Origin: UBA3006 sp036746695
GTDB lineage: Bacteria > Actinomycetota > Acidimicrobiia > Acidimicrobiales > Ilumatobacteraceae
Reading direction: 5' to 3'
NCBI GenBank assembly: GCA_036746695.1
Contig: DAIODP010000001.1
Coordinates: 744,001 to 808,000, forward strand
Length of the DNA stretch: 64,000 nucleotides
Shown: positions 1-8,426 of the stretch, piece by piece
Position numbering within the stretch: the stretch's first letter is position 1
How the letters are laid out: each line of letters begins with the position of its first letter
Position numbers and translations under genes: made by a program
Notes under the pieces: model-generated
Database searches by the model: none
The model's input: only the letters and a program-made list of their open reading frames with translations
Told to the model about the DNA's origin: nothing

Positions 1-394
1 CATCGAAATACGAAGACTGCGCCCAAATCTTGAACCAGTTGAAACCATAAACAAATGCGGCAATGACGTCGCCACGCAATCGCCCAAGTTCGGCGCGTTC
101 AAAAAGCGAGAAATACACCGTGGTTACGGTGAGCAACGTCCAAAGCGCAGGAAGCAACCTGCGTGCACGTCTTGTCCAAAAAGCGCCGAAGCTAATGGTG
201 CCTGTTTGCCTCGACTCGGTAAGCAGCAGCAGCGTGATCAGATAACCGCTGATAACGAAGAAAACTTCGACGCCTAAGAAACCGCCACTGAGCCAGTTTT
301 TGTTGGCGTGATAAACAACAACAGCCAATACGGCAATTGCGCGAAGCCCATCGAGCCCTGGCAAATAAGCGATGGACTGTTGGGGGCGATTCAT
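1..394 (-). CDS. acyltransferase family 3 membrane protein (5' part only)
   Basis: Only the first 131 codons, from ATG 394, lie in the window; the gene runs off the left edge. The visible part looks like the start of an OafA/YrhL-type acyltransferase (Acyl_transf_3), integral membrane enzymes that transfer acyl groups to cell-surface sugars or lipids. Signs are LPGLDGLRAIAV at residues 11-22, the conserved His29 at the end of the first hydrophobic helix, GFLGVEVFFVISGYL at 38-52, and the basic FWTRRARRLLPAL block at 72-84 that precedes the next helix. It starts 7 bases after the sucD stop, so it may be co-transcribed with sucCD, although the functional link is not obvious. The family call is firm; the substrate is unknown. 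Confidence 0.85.
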   Translation of the reverse strand, partial: MNRPQQSIAYLPGLDGLRAIAVLAVVVYHANKNWLSGGFLGVEVFFVISGYLITLLLLTESRQTGTISFGAFWTRRARRLLPALWTLLTVTTVYFSLFERAELGRLRGDVIAAFVYGFNWFKIWAQSSYFD

Positions 395-401
395 CACAGA
401 T

Positions 402-1301
402 TCAGCGAAGGGTTTTGACGATCTCCGCCATCAGCGCGCCGGCCTCTGTTGGGTTGAGACCAATCTGAACTCCGGCTGCTCGCAATGCATCCATCTTGCC
501 CTGCGCAGTGCCCTTGCCGCCGGACACGATGGCACCAGCATGGCCCATCTTCTTGCCGGCTGGCGCAGTAACGCCCGCGATGTACGCACTCATTGGCTTC
601 GTCACGTGGTGGGTAATGAACTCGGCGGCTTCCTCTTCGGCCGATCCACCAATTTCGCCGATCATGATGATGGCGTGTGTTTCTGGGTCGGCTTGAAACT
701 GCGCCAAGCAATCAACAAATGAAGTTCCCGGCACTGGGTCGCCACCAATGCCAACGCAGGTGCTGACGCCTATTCCCTGTTGCTTCAGCTCGTACAACGC
801 CTGATATGTAAGTGTTCCCGATCGTGAAACGATGCCAACGTTTGGCCCTGCCGCGGTTGGTACTTGTGCAATTTCACCGGCAGTGATGCCGATGTTGCAT
901 TTTCCTGGGCTGATAATGCCTGGGCAGTTTGGGCCAAGCAACCGTGTTGCTGGGTAGTCGCGCTGCAATGTTGCAAACACACGTGCTTCGTCTTGTGCGG
1001 GAACACCTTCGGTAATGCACACAACGAAACCAATGCCTGCTCGGGCCGCTTCAAGAATTGCTGCTGGCGCAGCTTTTGGTGGCACCGCAATGAACGATGC
1101 TGTTGCACCGGTTGCAGCAACCGCATCAGCAACGGTGTCGAACACTGGAATGCCCTCAACGTCTTGTCCGGCTTTGCCCGGAGTAACGCCGCCCACCACT
1201 TGGGTGCCGTAAGCCTTGTTGCGCAGGCCGTGATAACGACCTTGCCCACCAGTGAGGCCTTGCACGATCACCTTGGTGTTTTGATCTACGAAAATTGCCA
1301 T
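402..1301 (-). CDS. sucD: succinyl-CoA synthetase alpha subunit
   Basis: This gene encodes 299 residues, normal for SucD. The alpha subunit binds CoA and carries the phosphohistidine in the reversible conversion of succinyl-CoA to succinate with formation of ATP or GTP (TCA cycle). The N-terminal CoA-binding Rossmann region (VQGLTGGQGRYH, about residues 13-24) is intact. The active-site histidine is His254 in KKMGHAGAIVSG, the equivalent of E. coli His246. It lies 9 bases downstream of sucC and must be co-transcribed with it. The ATG start at 1301 follows a GGAG-like site. Confidence 0.97.
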   Translation of the reverse strand: MAIFVDQNTKVIVQGLTGGQGRYHGLRNKAYGTQVVGGVTPGKAGQDVEGIPVFDTVADAVAATGATASFIAVPPKAAPAAILEAARAGIGFVVCITEGVPAQDEARVFATLQRDYPATRLLGPNCPGIISPGKCNIGITAGEIAQVPTAAGPNVGIVSRSGTLTYQALYELKQQGIGVSTCVGIGGDPVPGTSFVDCLAQFQADPETHAIIMIGEIGGSAEEEAAEFITHHVTKPMSAYIAGVTAPAGKKMGHAGAIVSGGKGTAQGKMDALRAAGVQIGLNPTEAGALMAEIVKTLR

Positions 1302-1310
1302 GATCTGCTC

Positions 1311-2456
1311 CTACTTGGCCATCTCGACGGCGGCGCGAGCTGCCTCGATCATGGTGGGTCGACTTGTCAGCTGCGATTCGGGGATTCCGGCCTCGGCCAG
1401 AATCTTGCGACCCTCCTCGGCATTGGTGCCATCAAGGCGAATAACAATTGGGGCGCGAAGCGCAACGCGCTTCACTGCCTCGACAATGCCCTTCGCAACT
1501 TCTTCGCCGCGGGTAATGCCGCCGAAGATATTGATAAAAATGCTCTTCACTTTGGCATCAGAGTTGATTACTTCAAGTGCCGCCGTCATCATCTCGGCGT
1601 TAGCGCCGCCGCCGATATCAAGGAAGTTGGCAGCCGAGCCGCCAACCTGATTAACCACGTCGAGCGTGCTCATTGCAAGGCCAGCACCATTGGCAATGAT
1701 TCCGACGGTTCCGTCGAGGCCGATGTACTGCAAGTTCTTCTCGCGAGCCAATTTTTCGCGATCGTCTAGTTCTTCAGTTGCTGCATACTCTTCCCATTCC
1801 GGGTGGCGGAAGGAGGCATTGACGTCCAAACTTACTTTTGCGTCCAGTGCGTGCACCTCGCCGGTTGGCTTCAAAATAAGTGGGTTGATTTCTGCCAAGT
1901 CGCAGTCACCCTTAGTGAAGCATTCGTACAACTTCACCAACATGTCGGACACACCGTCAATTGCCTTTGCCGGAATCTTTGCGTCGATCGCGGCCTGACG
2001 GGCTGCGGCAAGCGACAAACCTTCGATTGGGTTGATGTGCAGTTTGATGATCGCGGTTGGATCTTTCGCTGCAACTTCTTCGATCTCGACGCCACCTTGC
2101 GCCGACAACATCAAGAGGTGTTGTTTGGCCGCACGATCAAGCGTGAACGATGCGTAATACTCCTCGGCAATGTCGGACGCGTGTTCTATCCAGACGCGCT
2201 TCACAACATGGCCCTTGATATCCATGCCCAAAATGTTTCCAGCATGCAAGCGAACTTCGTCTGCATTGTTGGCCAACTTGATACCGCCAGCCTTGCCGCG
2301 GCCACCAACTTGCACTTGCGCCTTCACAACAACCGGATACTTGGCTGCCTCTGCTTCGCGCACTGCTTCGTCAACAGTGACAGCAACACCGCCCGCCGAA
2401 ACCGGAATGTTGAATTTGGCAAAATACTGTTTGCCTTGATACTCGAATAAATCCAT
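1311..2456 (-). CDS. sucC: succinyl-CoA synthetase beta subunit
   Basis: The product is 381 residues, typical for the ADP/GDP-forming beta subunit. An N-terminal ATP-grasp domain begins MDLFEYQGKQYFAKF; the C-terminal CoA-ligase domain contains the GVEIEEVA and FLDIGGGAN motifs and the GGITRGEEVAKG segment that binds the phosphate. It works with SucD in the TCA cycle. The gene sits 13 bases after the B12-binding subunit gene and 9 bases before sucD, which suggests one transcription unit linking methylmalonyl-CoA isomerisation to succinyl-CoA use. Confidence 0.97.
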   Translation of the reverse strand: MDLFEYQGKQYFAKFNIPVSAGGVAVTVDEAVREAEAAKYPVVVKAQVQVGGRGKAGGIKLANNADEVRLHAGNILGMDIKGHVVKRVWIEHASDIAEEYYASFTLDRAAKQHLLMLSAQGGVEIEEVAAKDPTAIIKLHINPIEGLSLAAARQAAIDAKIPAKAIDGVSDMLVKLYECFTKGDCDLAEINPLILKPTGEVHALDAKVSLDVNASFRHPEWEEYAATEELDDREKLAREKNLQYIGLDGTVGIIANGAGLAMSTLDVVNQVGGSAANFLDIGGGANAEMMTAALEVINSDAKVKSIFINIFGGITRGEEVAKGIVEAVKRVALRAPIVIRLDGTNAEEGRKILAEAGIPESQLTSRPTMIEAARAAVEMAK

Positions 2457-2469
2457 GACGCTTCTTTCT

Positions 2470-2874
2470 CTATTGTTCGCGAGCGTCGAGTGCTTGCTCG
2501 AGCCACGTTGCGATGTCTTTTAATGAAGAACCTGGGCCGAAAATTTCGCCCACTCCCTGTGCGCGCAGTTCTCGCGCGTCGGCATCGGGAATAACGCCAC
2601 CACCAAACACCAACACGTCACCCATTTCGCGGGAGCGCAACTCTTCCATCACCCGCGGGAACAACGTGAGGTGCGCGCCCGACAGCAGCGAAAGCCCAAC
2701 TGCGTCAACGTCTTCTTGCAGTGCAGTTTCAGCAATTTGCTCTGGCAACTGATGAAGGCCGGTGTAAATCACTTCAAAACCATGGTCGCGAAGCGCGCGA
2801 GTGATGGTTTTGGCGCCACGATCATGCCCATCCAGGCCAGGCTTGGCCACGACAACTCGGTAAGGACGCTTCAC
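2470..2874 (-). CDS. B12-binding subunit of a methylmalonyl-CoA mutase-type enzyme
   Basis: This 134-residue protein is a complete, free-standing cobalamin-binding domain. It has the base-off/His-on signature: D15-G-H17-D-R-G20 (DxHxxG), then the SLLS segment near residue 82 and GGG near residue 113. It resembles the C-terminal domain or small subunit of methylmalonyl-CoA mutase, whose large catalytic subunit is encoded elsewhere in many archaea and some actinobacteria. No large mutase subunit lies in this window. Its place directly before sucCD fits conversion of methylmalonyl-CoA to succinyl-CoA and then succinate. The start codon is GTG 2874. It could instead serve a related acyl-CoA mutase such as isobutyryl- or ethylmalonyl-CoA mutase. 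Confidence 0.88.
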   Translation of the reverse strand: MKRPYRVVVAKPGLDGHDRGAKTITRALRDHGFEVIYTGLHQLPEQIAETALQEDVDAVGLSLLSGAHLTLFPRVMEELRSREMGDVLVFGGGVIPDADARELRAQGVGEIFGPGSSLKDIATWLEQALDAREQ

Positions 2875-2888
2875 GAGTACATAACCTT

Positions 2889-2902
2889 ACGCCCTCGGGC
2901 GT
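2889..2902. repeat. 14-base palindrome in a divergent intergenic region
   Basis: ACGCCC and GGGCGT arms flank a TC centre, so the site reads the same on both strands. It lies between the divergent starts of the B12-binding subunit gene (2874) and the unknown gene at 2944. It could be an operator or a short hairpin; nothing else supports a role. Confidence 0.35.
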
Positions 2903-2943
2903 GACCGATACCAACCCACCAATGGGCCCGCGTCACGGCAATT

Positions 2944-3450
2944 ATGGGCCACACTTACGGGATGGCATTACCCACCTTGCGCTCACCGCTTGCACGAGCA
3001 ACCGTGCCAATTTTGGCTGGTATCGCCTTTTTTGCTGCCCTCGGCGGAATCACCTGGATGATGGCGACATTTGCCACAGATCGCGCAGAGGTGTCGGTCG
3101 ATACGGGTAACCGAACGTTTGTGGTTGGCAATGTTTCGGACATTGCCGAATCGATTCGCGAAAACGGCCCCGTGCTGTTCCCCGATCTTCGCGACGCCAG
3201 CGGAAAGCGCTCCATCATTATTGAACACAACGGAACCGACGACGCCAAGGGATGGCAGGTGTACTACGCGTACCCCGCCGACAAAACAGTGGATTGTTTA
3301 GTGACGCAAATCGAAAAAACTCACACGTTCACCGATTGCACGGGCCGAACGCTGCAGGTTGATCAGTTGCAGGCACCGCTTGATGTGCGGCCAATTGTGG
3401 AGAACAAAACCACCCTGCTCATTGACTTACGCGGCACGCCAACGCCGTAA
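2944..3450 (+). CDS. unknown single-span membrane-anchored protein, weakly Rieske-like
   Basis: The gene encodes 168 residues, or 162 if the second ATG (2962) is used; neither start has a clear ribosome binding site. One hydrophobic helix occupies about residues 20-42 (ATVPILAGIAFFAALGG), followed by an extracytoplasmic domain of about 120 residues. The C-terminal part, with cysteines in KTVDCLV and FTDCTGRTLQVDQL and an LDVRPIV segment, resembles in layout the end of a Rieske-type beta fold, but the paired Cys-x-His ligands of a 2Fe-2S cluster are not present, so no cluster is expected. It ends 2 bases before the convergent pcrA stop. I do not know its function. Confidence 0.75.
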   Translation: MGHTYGMALPTLRSPLARATVPILAGIAFFAALGGITWMMATFATDRAEVSVDTGNRTFVVGNVSDIAESIRENGPVLFPDLRDASGKRSIIIEHNGTDDAKGWQVYYAYPADKTVDCLVTQIEKTHTFTDCTGRTLQVDQLQAPLDVRPIVENKTTLLIDLRGTPTP

Positions 3451-3452
3451 AT

Positions 3453-5675
3453 TTACTGCTTCATTTTTTTGAGTGGAGCCCACGCCAACGAAAGATGTTT
3501 TGTTCCTACCAACCGGAACCTAATTGACGCTTCGGCTTTTTCACCTTGGCCGCGAATATCAATGATGATGCCCTCGCCAAATGTTGGATGCTCGATGTCG
3601 TCACCAATTGCAAAGTCGTGGTTAAGAGATTGCGAGACACTTTGTGAAACAGGAGCCACCGAGGTGTTATGACGATTAAGCCTCTGTGTCGGTGCGTATC
3701 CACGATCTTCACGTGACCGATAGCTATACCGCTCGGCATCCGCGCCCGAATCAAAACTTCCTTCGCGCTGAATAAGTTCTTCGGGGATCTCGTCGAGAAA
3801 GCGTGACGGCGGGTTGTACTGGGTGTTGCCAAACAAACTGCGGCTCCATGCATGGCTTAAGACCAACTGCTCTTTCGCGCGGGTAATGCCCACGTATGCA
3901 AGCCTGCGCTCCTCTTCTAACTCCACATTGTCGGTCAGCGCTCGGTTGTGCGGGAAGATGCCCTCTTCAACGCCCACAATGAACACCACGGGATATTCCA
4001 GGCCCTTTGCCGAGTGCAACGTCATCAGCGTTACGTGGTTATTGGAATCCAGATTGTCGGTGTCTGCAACAAGTGCAACCTGCTCCAAAAATTCGTCGAT
4101 CTGCGTGAATTCGTTGGCTACACCAATGAGTTCGTTCACGTTTTCTTCGCGACCGGCCGACTCAACTGTGTTTTCTGCCGCAAGCTCGCGCAGGTAACCG
4201 CTGGATTCGAGCGCATGGCGCAAAACACTGGCTGGGCCATCCGCGAGCATCGACTGACACTCGTCAATCAGCAAGTTGAAGGCGTTGATTCCCTTTTGCG
4301 CTGCCGCGCCAACGCCTGCGGCGGCAGCCTGACGAAGTGCCACAGCAAACGAAACACCTGTCTCGTGAGCGAAGGCATCAATCTTGCCCACCGATGTGTC
4401 GCCAATGCCGCGTTTGGGCACGTTGAGCACGCGCTTGATGCTCACCTCGTCGAGCGGGTTCGCAGCCAAGCGCAAATATGCAAGAGCGTCTTTCACTTCG
4501 CGCCGGTCGTAGAACTTGGTTCCGCCAATCACTTTGTACGGAACGCCCGCGTAAATAAGCGCCTCTTCCAACACGCGGCTTTGCGCGTTAGTGCGGTAAA
4601 AAATGGCAAGTTCATTCCACATTCGATGGCCACTGTCGTGCTGCTGCTTCACTTGCGAGACAACCCAACGCCCCTCGTCGTGTTCGTTGTCGGCGTAGTA
4701 CCGAACAATCTTTTCGCCCTTACCCAAATCTGTCCACAGCTCTTTAGGTTTTCGCTCGACATTGTTGGTGATCACCGCATTGGCGGCGTCCAAGATGGTC
4801 TGGGTACTGCGGTAGTTCTGCGCCAGAACCACTGTTGTCACTTCGGGAAACGCCGTTTCAAACTCCAGAATGTTGCGGAAGTCGGCACCGCGAAATCGGT
4901 ACACGCTTTGATCAGTGTCGCCCACAACGCACACATTGTGGTGAAGCGCACCAAGCATTAAGACAATGGCATTTTGCGCCATGTTCGTGTCCTGGTATTC
5001 GTCAATCAAAACATGTTTAAAGCGTTCCTGGTACGAACGAAGAACTTCGGGGTGCTGGCGAAGCAAGCGCACGGTGTTGGTGAGCAAATCGTCGAAATCC
5101 ATTGCCCCGTTGCGCTCTAAGCGCTTCTGATACTCGCGATAGACATCGACATATTTTGCATCGATCGAGTTGTCAACCTTGGATGCCGCATCGTGCGGAA
5201 TAATCAATTCGTTTTTCCACAAACTTATGCGCGCTTGCACACCACGCGCCGTGTAACGCTTCGGGTCGAGGCCGAGGTCTCGAATGCAGTAACCCACCAA
5301 GCGTTGCGAGTCGGACTGATCGTAAATAGAAAACGTCTTTGGGTAGCCAATGTGCTCGGCCTGGGCGCGCAGAATACGAACGCACGCCGCGTGAAACGTG
5401 CTGACCCACATTTGTTTTGCCACGGGGCCAACAAGTGCCTCTACCCGCTCTCGCATTTCTTGGGCGGCCTTATTGGTGAAGGTGATCGCCAAAATATTCA
5501 TTGGGTGCGTACCTTGCGCAATGAGATGCGCAATGCGCTGCGTCAATACCCGAGTTTTGCCAGAGCCCGCGCCGGCAACAACCAACAACGGCCCGCTTGG
5601 GTGCACTACTGCATCGCGTTGGTCTGGGTTAAGGGCAGCCAGGTCTATGGCTGTTGGGGGTTGAGAATGCGACAC
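3453..5675 (-). CDS. pcrA: ATP-dependent DNA helicase, PcrA/UvrD type
   Basis: The protein is 740 residues, the usual PcrA length. It is an SF1A 3'-5' helicase used in nucleotide excision repair, replication restart and removal of stalled complexes. All motifs are visible: Walker A GAGSGKT at 35-41, motif II in LIDEYQDTN, motif III VVGDTDQSVYRFRGAD, motif IV QNYRST, motif V TLHSAKGLEYPVVF and motif VI RRLAYVGITRAKE. The C-terminal tail (DDIEHPTFGEGIIIDI) is the Tudor-like RNA-polymerase-binding module typical of PcrA/UvrD. The start is GTG 5675, 3 bases after the P450 stop. Functional coupling to the P450 is not expected. Confidence 0.95.
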   Translation of the reverse strand: MSHSQPPTAIDLAALNPDQRDAVVHPSGPLLVVAGAGSGKTRVLTQRIAHLIAQGTHPMNILAITFTNKAAQEMRERVEALVGPVAKQMWVSTFHAACVRILRAQAEHIGYPKTFSIYDQSDSQRLVGYCIRDLGLDPKRYTARGVQARISLWKNELIIPHDAASKVDNSIDAKYVDVYREYQKRLERNGAMDFDDLLTNTVRLLRQHPEVLRSYQERFKHVLIDEYQDTNMAQNAIVLMLGALHHNVCVVGDTDQSVYRFRGADFRNILEFETAFPEVTTVVLAQNYRSTQTILDAANAVITNNVERKPKELWTDLGKGEKIVRYYADNEHDEGRWVVSQVKQQHDSGHRMWNELAIFYRTNAQSRVLEEALIYAGVPYKVIGGTKFYDRREVKDALAYLRLAANPLDEVSIKRVLNVPKRGIGDTSVGKIDAFAHETGVSFAVALRQAAAAGVGAAAQKGINAFNLLIDECQSMLADGPASVLRHALESSGYLRELAAENTVESAGREENVNELIGVANEFTQIDEFLEQVALVADTDNLDSNNHVTLMTLHSAKGLEYPVVFIVGVEEGIFPHNRALTDNVELEEERRLAYVGITRAKEQLVLSHAWSRSLFGNTQYNPPSRFLDEIPEELIQREGSFDSGADAERYSYRSREDRGYAPTQRLNRHNTSVAPVSQSVSQSLNHDFAIGDDIEHPTFGEGIIIDIRGQGEKAEASIRFRLVGTKHLSLAWAPLKKMKQ

Positions 5676-5678
5676 TGA

Positions 5679-6896
5679 TTACGAGCGTTGCACAATTCGC
5701 ACGGGCAGTTTGCGTGGCCCGCGTACCTGACCGAGGCTCCAGGTGACTGCGCTCGGGTCGGCTAATTCAAACTTGGGAAATCGGTTGATGAATACTTCAA
5801 CGGCAAGTCGAAGCTCGAGGCGCGCAAGGTTGGATCCAAGGCAACGATGAATACCTAAACCGAATGCAACGTGCCTGTTGACCTCGCGGTCGATGATCAC
5901 GGTGTCGGCGTTTTCGAACACGTCTGGGTCGCGGTTGGCTGCGGGGAATGGAAGCAGAACAGAGTCACCTTGTTTCACTGGGCAGCCACCGATTTCTGCA
6001 TCTTGGCTGACGATGCGAGCCATGGTTACAGGTGCGTATGCACGCAACAACTCTTCGATTGCGGTTGGCAACAACTCGGGCTCTGCAACCATGCGGGCCA
6101 AGTCGGCTGGGTGATGCGCCAAGTGCCAGATGGACGAACCGATGGAGCTCCATGTGGTGTCGATGCCGGCAACCATGAGCAAAATGATGGTGCCGACAAC
6201 GTGTTCTGGCGACAACGGTTGGTCGTAAATCTTTGCGTTGAGCAAGAACCCGATGAGATCGTCTTTCGGGTTTTCGATGTGATCTTGCACATGCACTGCC
6301 AAGTACGCATCGAGTTTTTCGAAGCCTGCGCGACGGTCGCCAAACTCGGCACCAATTTCTTCGAGTACCAAGTGAACGGTGTCGCGGAAATAGTCGCTGT
6401 CTTCAAGCGGAAGCCCAAGCATGCGGGCAATGACATAGACCGGAATGTTTTGTGCGTACTGCACCGCGGCATCGACTACATCGAGGCCTTCGAGGTTGTC
6501 GATCAGTTCATTGCATAAGCGACGAATTTCTGGTTCCCACTCGGCAACAACTTGCGGGCTGAATGCAGGCAGCAACAAACGCCTTGCATCGGCGTGAAAT
6601 GGTGGGTCGGATGTAATCGGTGGAGCGCCGCCAATGGGGGCAGTGGAGATCCATTCTTCGCGTGGTGGCTTGTTTGCCAACACCGCACCTTCGGAAGAAA
6701 AATGATCAGTGTCGCGAGCGATTGCAGAAATATCCTCGTGGCGAACTGGCAACCATGCACCTCCATATCGATCGGTGTGTGCAACGGGGCAAGTTTGGCG
6801 AAGTTCGTCCCAAATTTGATGCGCTTGTTGGTTGTATGCGGGATCGGCGTGGTCCCAGTCTGTCTGCCAATTTTGTGCTGGTTTTACCGTTGCCAT
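5679..6896 (-). CDS. cytochrome P450
   Basis: This encodes 405 residues from ATG 6896, the size of a soluble bacterial class I P450. It has the I-helix oxygen-activation motif VAGIDTTW, the K-helix ExxR (EELLR), and the haem-ligand loop FGLGIHRCLG, whose thiolate is Cys352. A TTG two codons upstream (6902) is an alternative start but less likely. Similar actinobacterial P450s hydroxylate terpenes, sterols or fatty acids, but the substrate cannot be read from sequence. No ferredoxin or ferredoxin reductase is adjacent, so redox partners must come from elsewhere. It precedes pcrA with a 3-base gap. Confidence 0.95.
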   Translation of the reverse strand: MATVKPAQNWQTDWDHADPAYNQQAHQIWDELRQTCPVAHTDRYGGAWLPVRHEDISAIARDTDHFSSEGAVLANKPPREEWISTAPIGGAPPITSDPPFHADARRLLLPAFSPQVVAEWEPEIRRLCNELIDNLEGLDVVDAAVQYAQNIPVYVIARMLGLPLEDSDYFRDTVHLVLEEIGAEFGDRRAGFEKLDAYLAVHVQDHIENPKDDLIGFLLNAKIYDQPLSPEHVVGTIILLMVAGIDTTWSSIGSSIWHLAHHPADLARMVAEPELLPTAIEELLRAYAPVTMARIVSQDAEIGGCPVKQGDSVLLPFPAANRDPDVFENADTVIIDREVNRHVAFGLGIHRCLGSNLARLELRLAVEVFINRFPKFELADPSAVTWSLGQVRGPRKLPVRIVQRS

Positions 6897-6935
6897 GCCC
6901 AAATGTTACTCGTGGGTGAGGCAGACTTTTGGGTC

Positions 6936-7664
6936 GTGGCGTCCCTCTTTATTTTGCTCCCCCCTTCTGAAGGCAAGGCCGAGGGAGGACTAACAACAAA
7001 ACCTTGGCGCGAATCATCCGGCGCGTTCGGCAAACAACTTTCCGCACAACGCATCGAACTTGCACAGCGTTTAGCAACGCTAAAAGGCGGCGACGAAGAA
7101 CTGCTTGGCGTGAAGGGCGTGCACCTTGCGCGGGCTCGTGCGGCCAACGCGCGTCTTAAAGGCGCGCCATCACTACCCGCGTTCGAGCGCTACACCGGCG
7201 TGGTCTGGGATCACCTCGATCTCTCGACACTTACCGCCCCGCAACGCACTCGTGCCTTACGCAGCATCGTGGTTATTTCGGGTTTGCTTGGCGCCGTGCG
7301 TGCAGACGACCCAACACCCGACTATCGCTTAAAAATGGGTGCGCGCATTGCCCCCATGGGCCTGGTCTCGCGCTACTGGCACGATCACCTTTCGGCAGTG
7401 CTCAACAAAGCCTTCGCCGGTTCCACCGTGATCGACCTTCTCCCGAACGAACATCGCGCAGCATTCACCGCCGACACCGAAAAGATTGCCAACTACTTTG
7501 TGGTTGGTCTCAACGAGAAAACAGGCAAGGCGGGCGGCCACGATGCGAAGGCGACCAAAGGCCGGTTGGCTCGCCATATTTTGACAACCTGCACTTCGCC
7601 ATCGGGGGCACTGAAGTCGTTGAAGAGTTTTCGTGATCCGCGATTTGTCGTCGAAATTGACTGA
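6936..7664 (+). CDS. yaaA: YaaA family peroxide-stress protein (DUF328)
   Basis: From GTG 6936 the product is 242 residues beginning VASLFILLPPSEGK, which matches the characteristic N-terminus of the YaaA family (LLPPSEGK). Other family marks are the SGLLGAVRADDPTPDYRLKMG block and IDLLPNEH. E. coli YaaA lowers free iron and limits oxidative DNA damage. In-frame ATG 6903 and GTG 6912 would add up to 11 residues; I prefer 6936 because it gives the family N-terminus, but none of the starts has a good Shine-Dalgarno site. It is divergent from the P450 and its stop abuts the stop of the next gene. Confidence 0.85.
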   Translation: MASLFILLPPSEGKAEGGLTTKPWRESSGAFGKQLSAQRIELAQRLATLKGGDEELLGVKGVHLARARAANARLKGAPSLPAFERYTGVVWDHLDLSTLTAPQRTRALRSIVVISGLLGAVRADDPTPDYRLKMGARIAPMGLVSRYWHDHLSAVLNKAFAGSTVIDLLPNEHRAAFTADTEKIANYFVVGLNEKTGKAGGHDAKATKGRLARHILTTCTSPSGALKSLKSFRDPRFVVEID

Positions 7665-8417
7665 TTAATTCTTCAGCAATTTTTGGCGCAAGAAGTCAAG
7701 CACCCGAACCACGCCATCTTCTTGTATCTGTTCCGTTAATACCGAATGATCGGCTTTGGTTGACGATGCAAATTCGACAGCGACAAATGCATCTCCCAAC
7801 AACTTGCGCAACGATTCGAAACGAGTGCCAACAAGCTTGTCTCCAGTGAAACGAAGCCCAAGCACCTGACAGCCCGCTTCGGCCCGTTGCTTCACGATCA
7901 GTTCGTCATCTGGGCTCAAGTTGAGATCGGCTGCACGTGCTTTGCCAAGTGCAAAAGGCATGCTTGGTTGCGACAGCACCGGAGCGACCATGATGTCGTC
8001 CACCATCATTCCAAGTGCAAACCCGCCGCTGAAGCACATACCAATTGCACCAACACCAACGCCGCCAACCTCGGCGTGCAACGATTTGGCCAACGCACGC
8101 AACCACGCAATGACTGGCGAAGTTTGGCGCATAGCCATGGTGGTGAACTCTCGCGACACACAGATCTTGCTCATTGATGAAGCGATGTACTTCCCGCTTG
8201 GGGCACGACCGACTTCGCCAACCAATAACGGCATCACCACGGTGAAGCCAGAACTAACAACGCGTTCGGCAAATTGCAAAACTGCAGGTGTAATTCCGGG
8301 GATTTCGTGAACAACAATCACGGCTGGACCACTTCCCTTGCGATACGTAGCGTGCGAAATTCCGGCAGCCGTAAACGAGCCGCTCTTCCAACCAGTTAAC
8401 TCGACAACCTTTGACAT
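7665..8417 (-). CDS. dienelactone hydrolase family alpha/beta hydrolase
   Basis: The 250-residue protein fits the DLH family. It has the VHEIPGI oxyanion segment (about residues 36-42), the nucleophile elbow GMCFSGG with cysteine as the nucleophile, and candidate acid and base residues in FTGDKLV and KADHSVL. Classical DLH hydrolyses dienelactone in chlorocatechol breakdown, but most family members act on unknown esters, and there is no aromatic degradation cluster here. It lies 9 bases downstream of the NlpC/P60 gene on the same strand. Confidence 0.88.
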   Translation of the reverse strand: MSKVVELTGWKSGSFTAAGISHATYRKGSGPAVIVVHEIPGITPAVLQFAERVVSSGFTVVMPLLVGEVGRAPSGKYIASSMSKICVSREFTTMAMRQTSPVIAWLRALAKSLHAEVGGVGVGAIGMCFSGGFALGMMVDDIMVAPVLSQPSMPFALGKARAADLNLSPDDELIVKQRAEAGCQVLGLRFTGDKLVGTRFESLRKLLGDAFVAVEFASSTKADHSVLTEQIQEDGVVRVLDFLRQKLLKN

Positions 8418-8426
8418 GGTTAAAAC

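Noticed and set aside
6552..6935. Long N-terminal extension of the yaaA frame
   Set aside because: It runs antisense through the P450 gene and has no similarity to YaaA, whose N-terminus is at about 6936.
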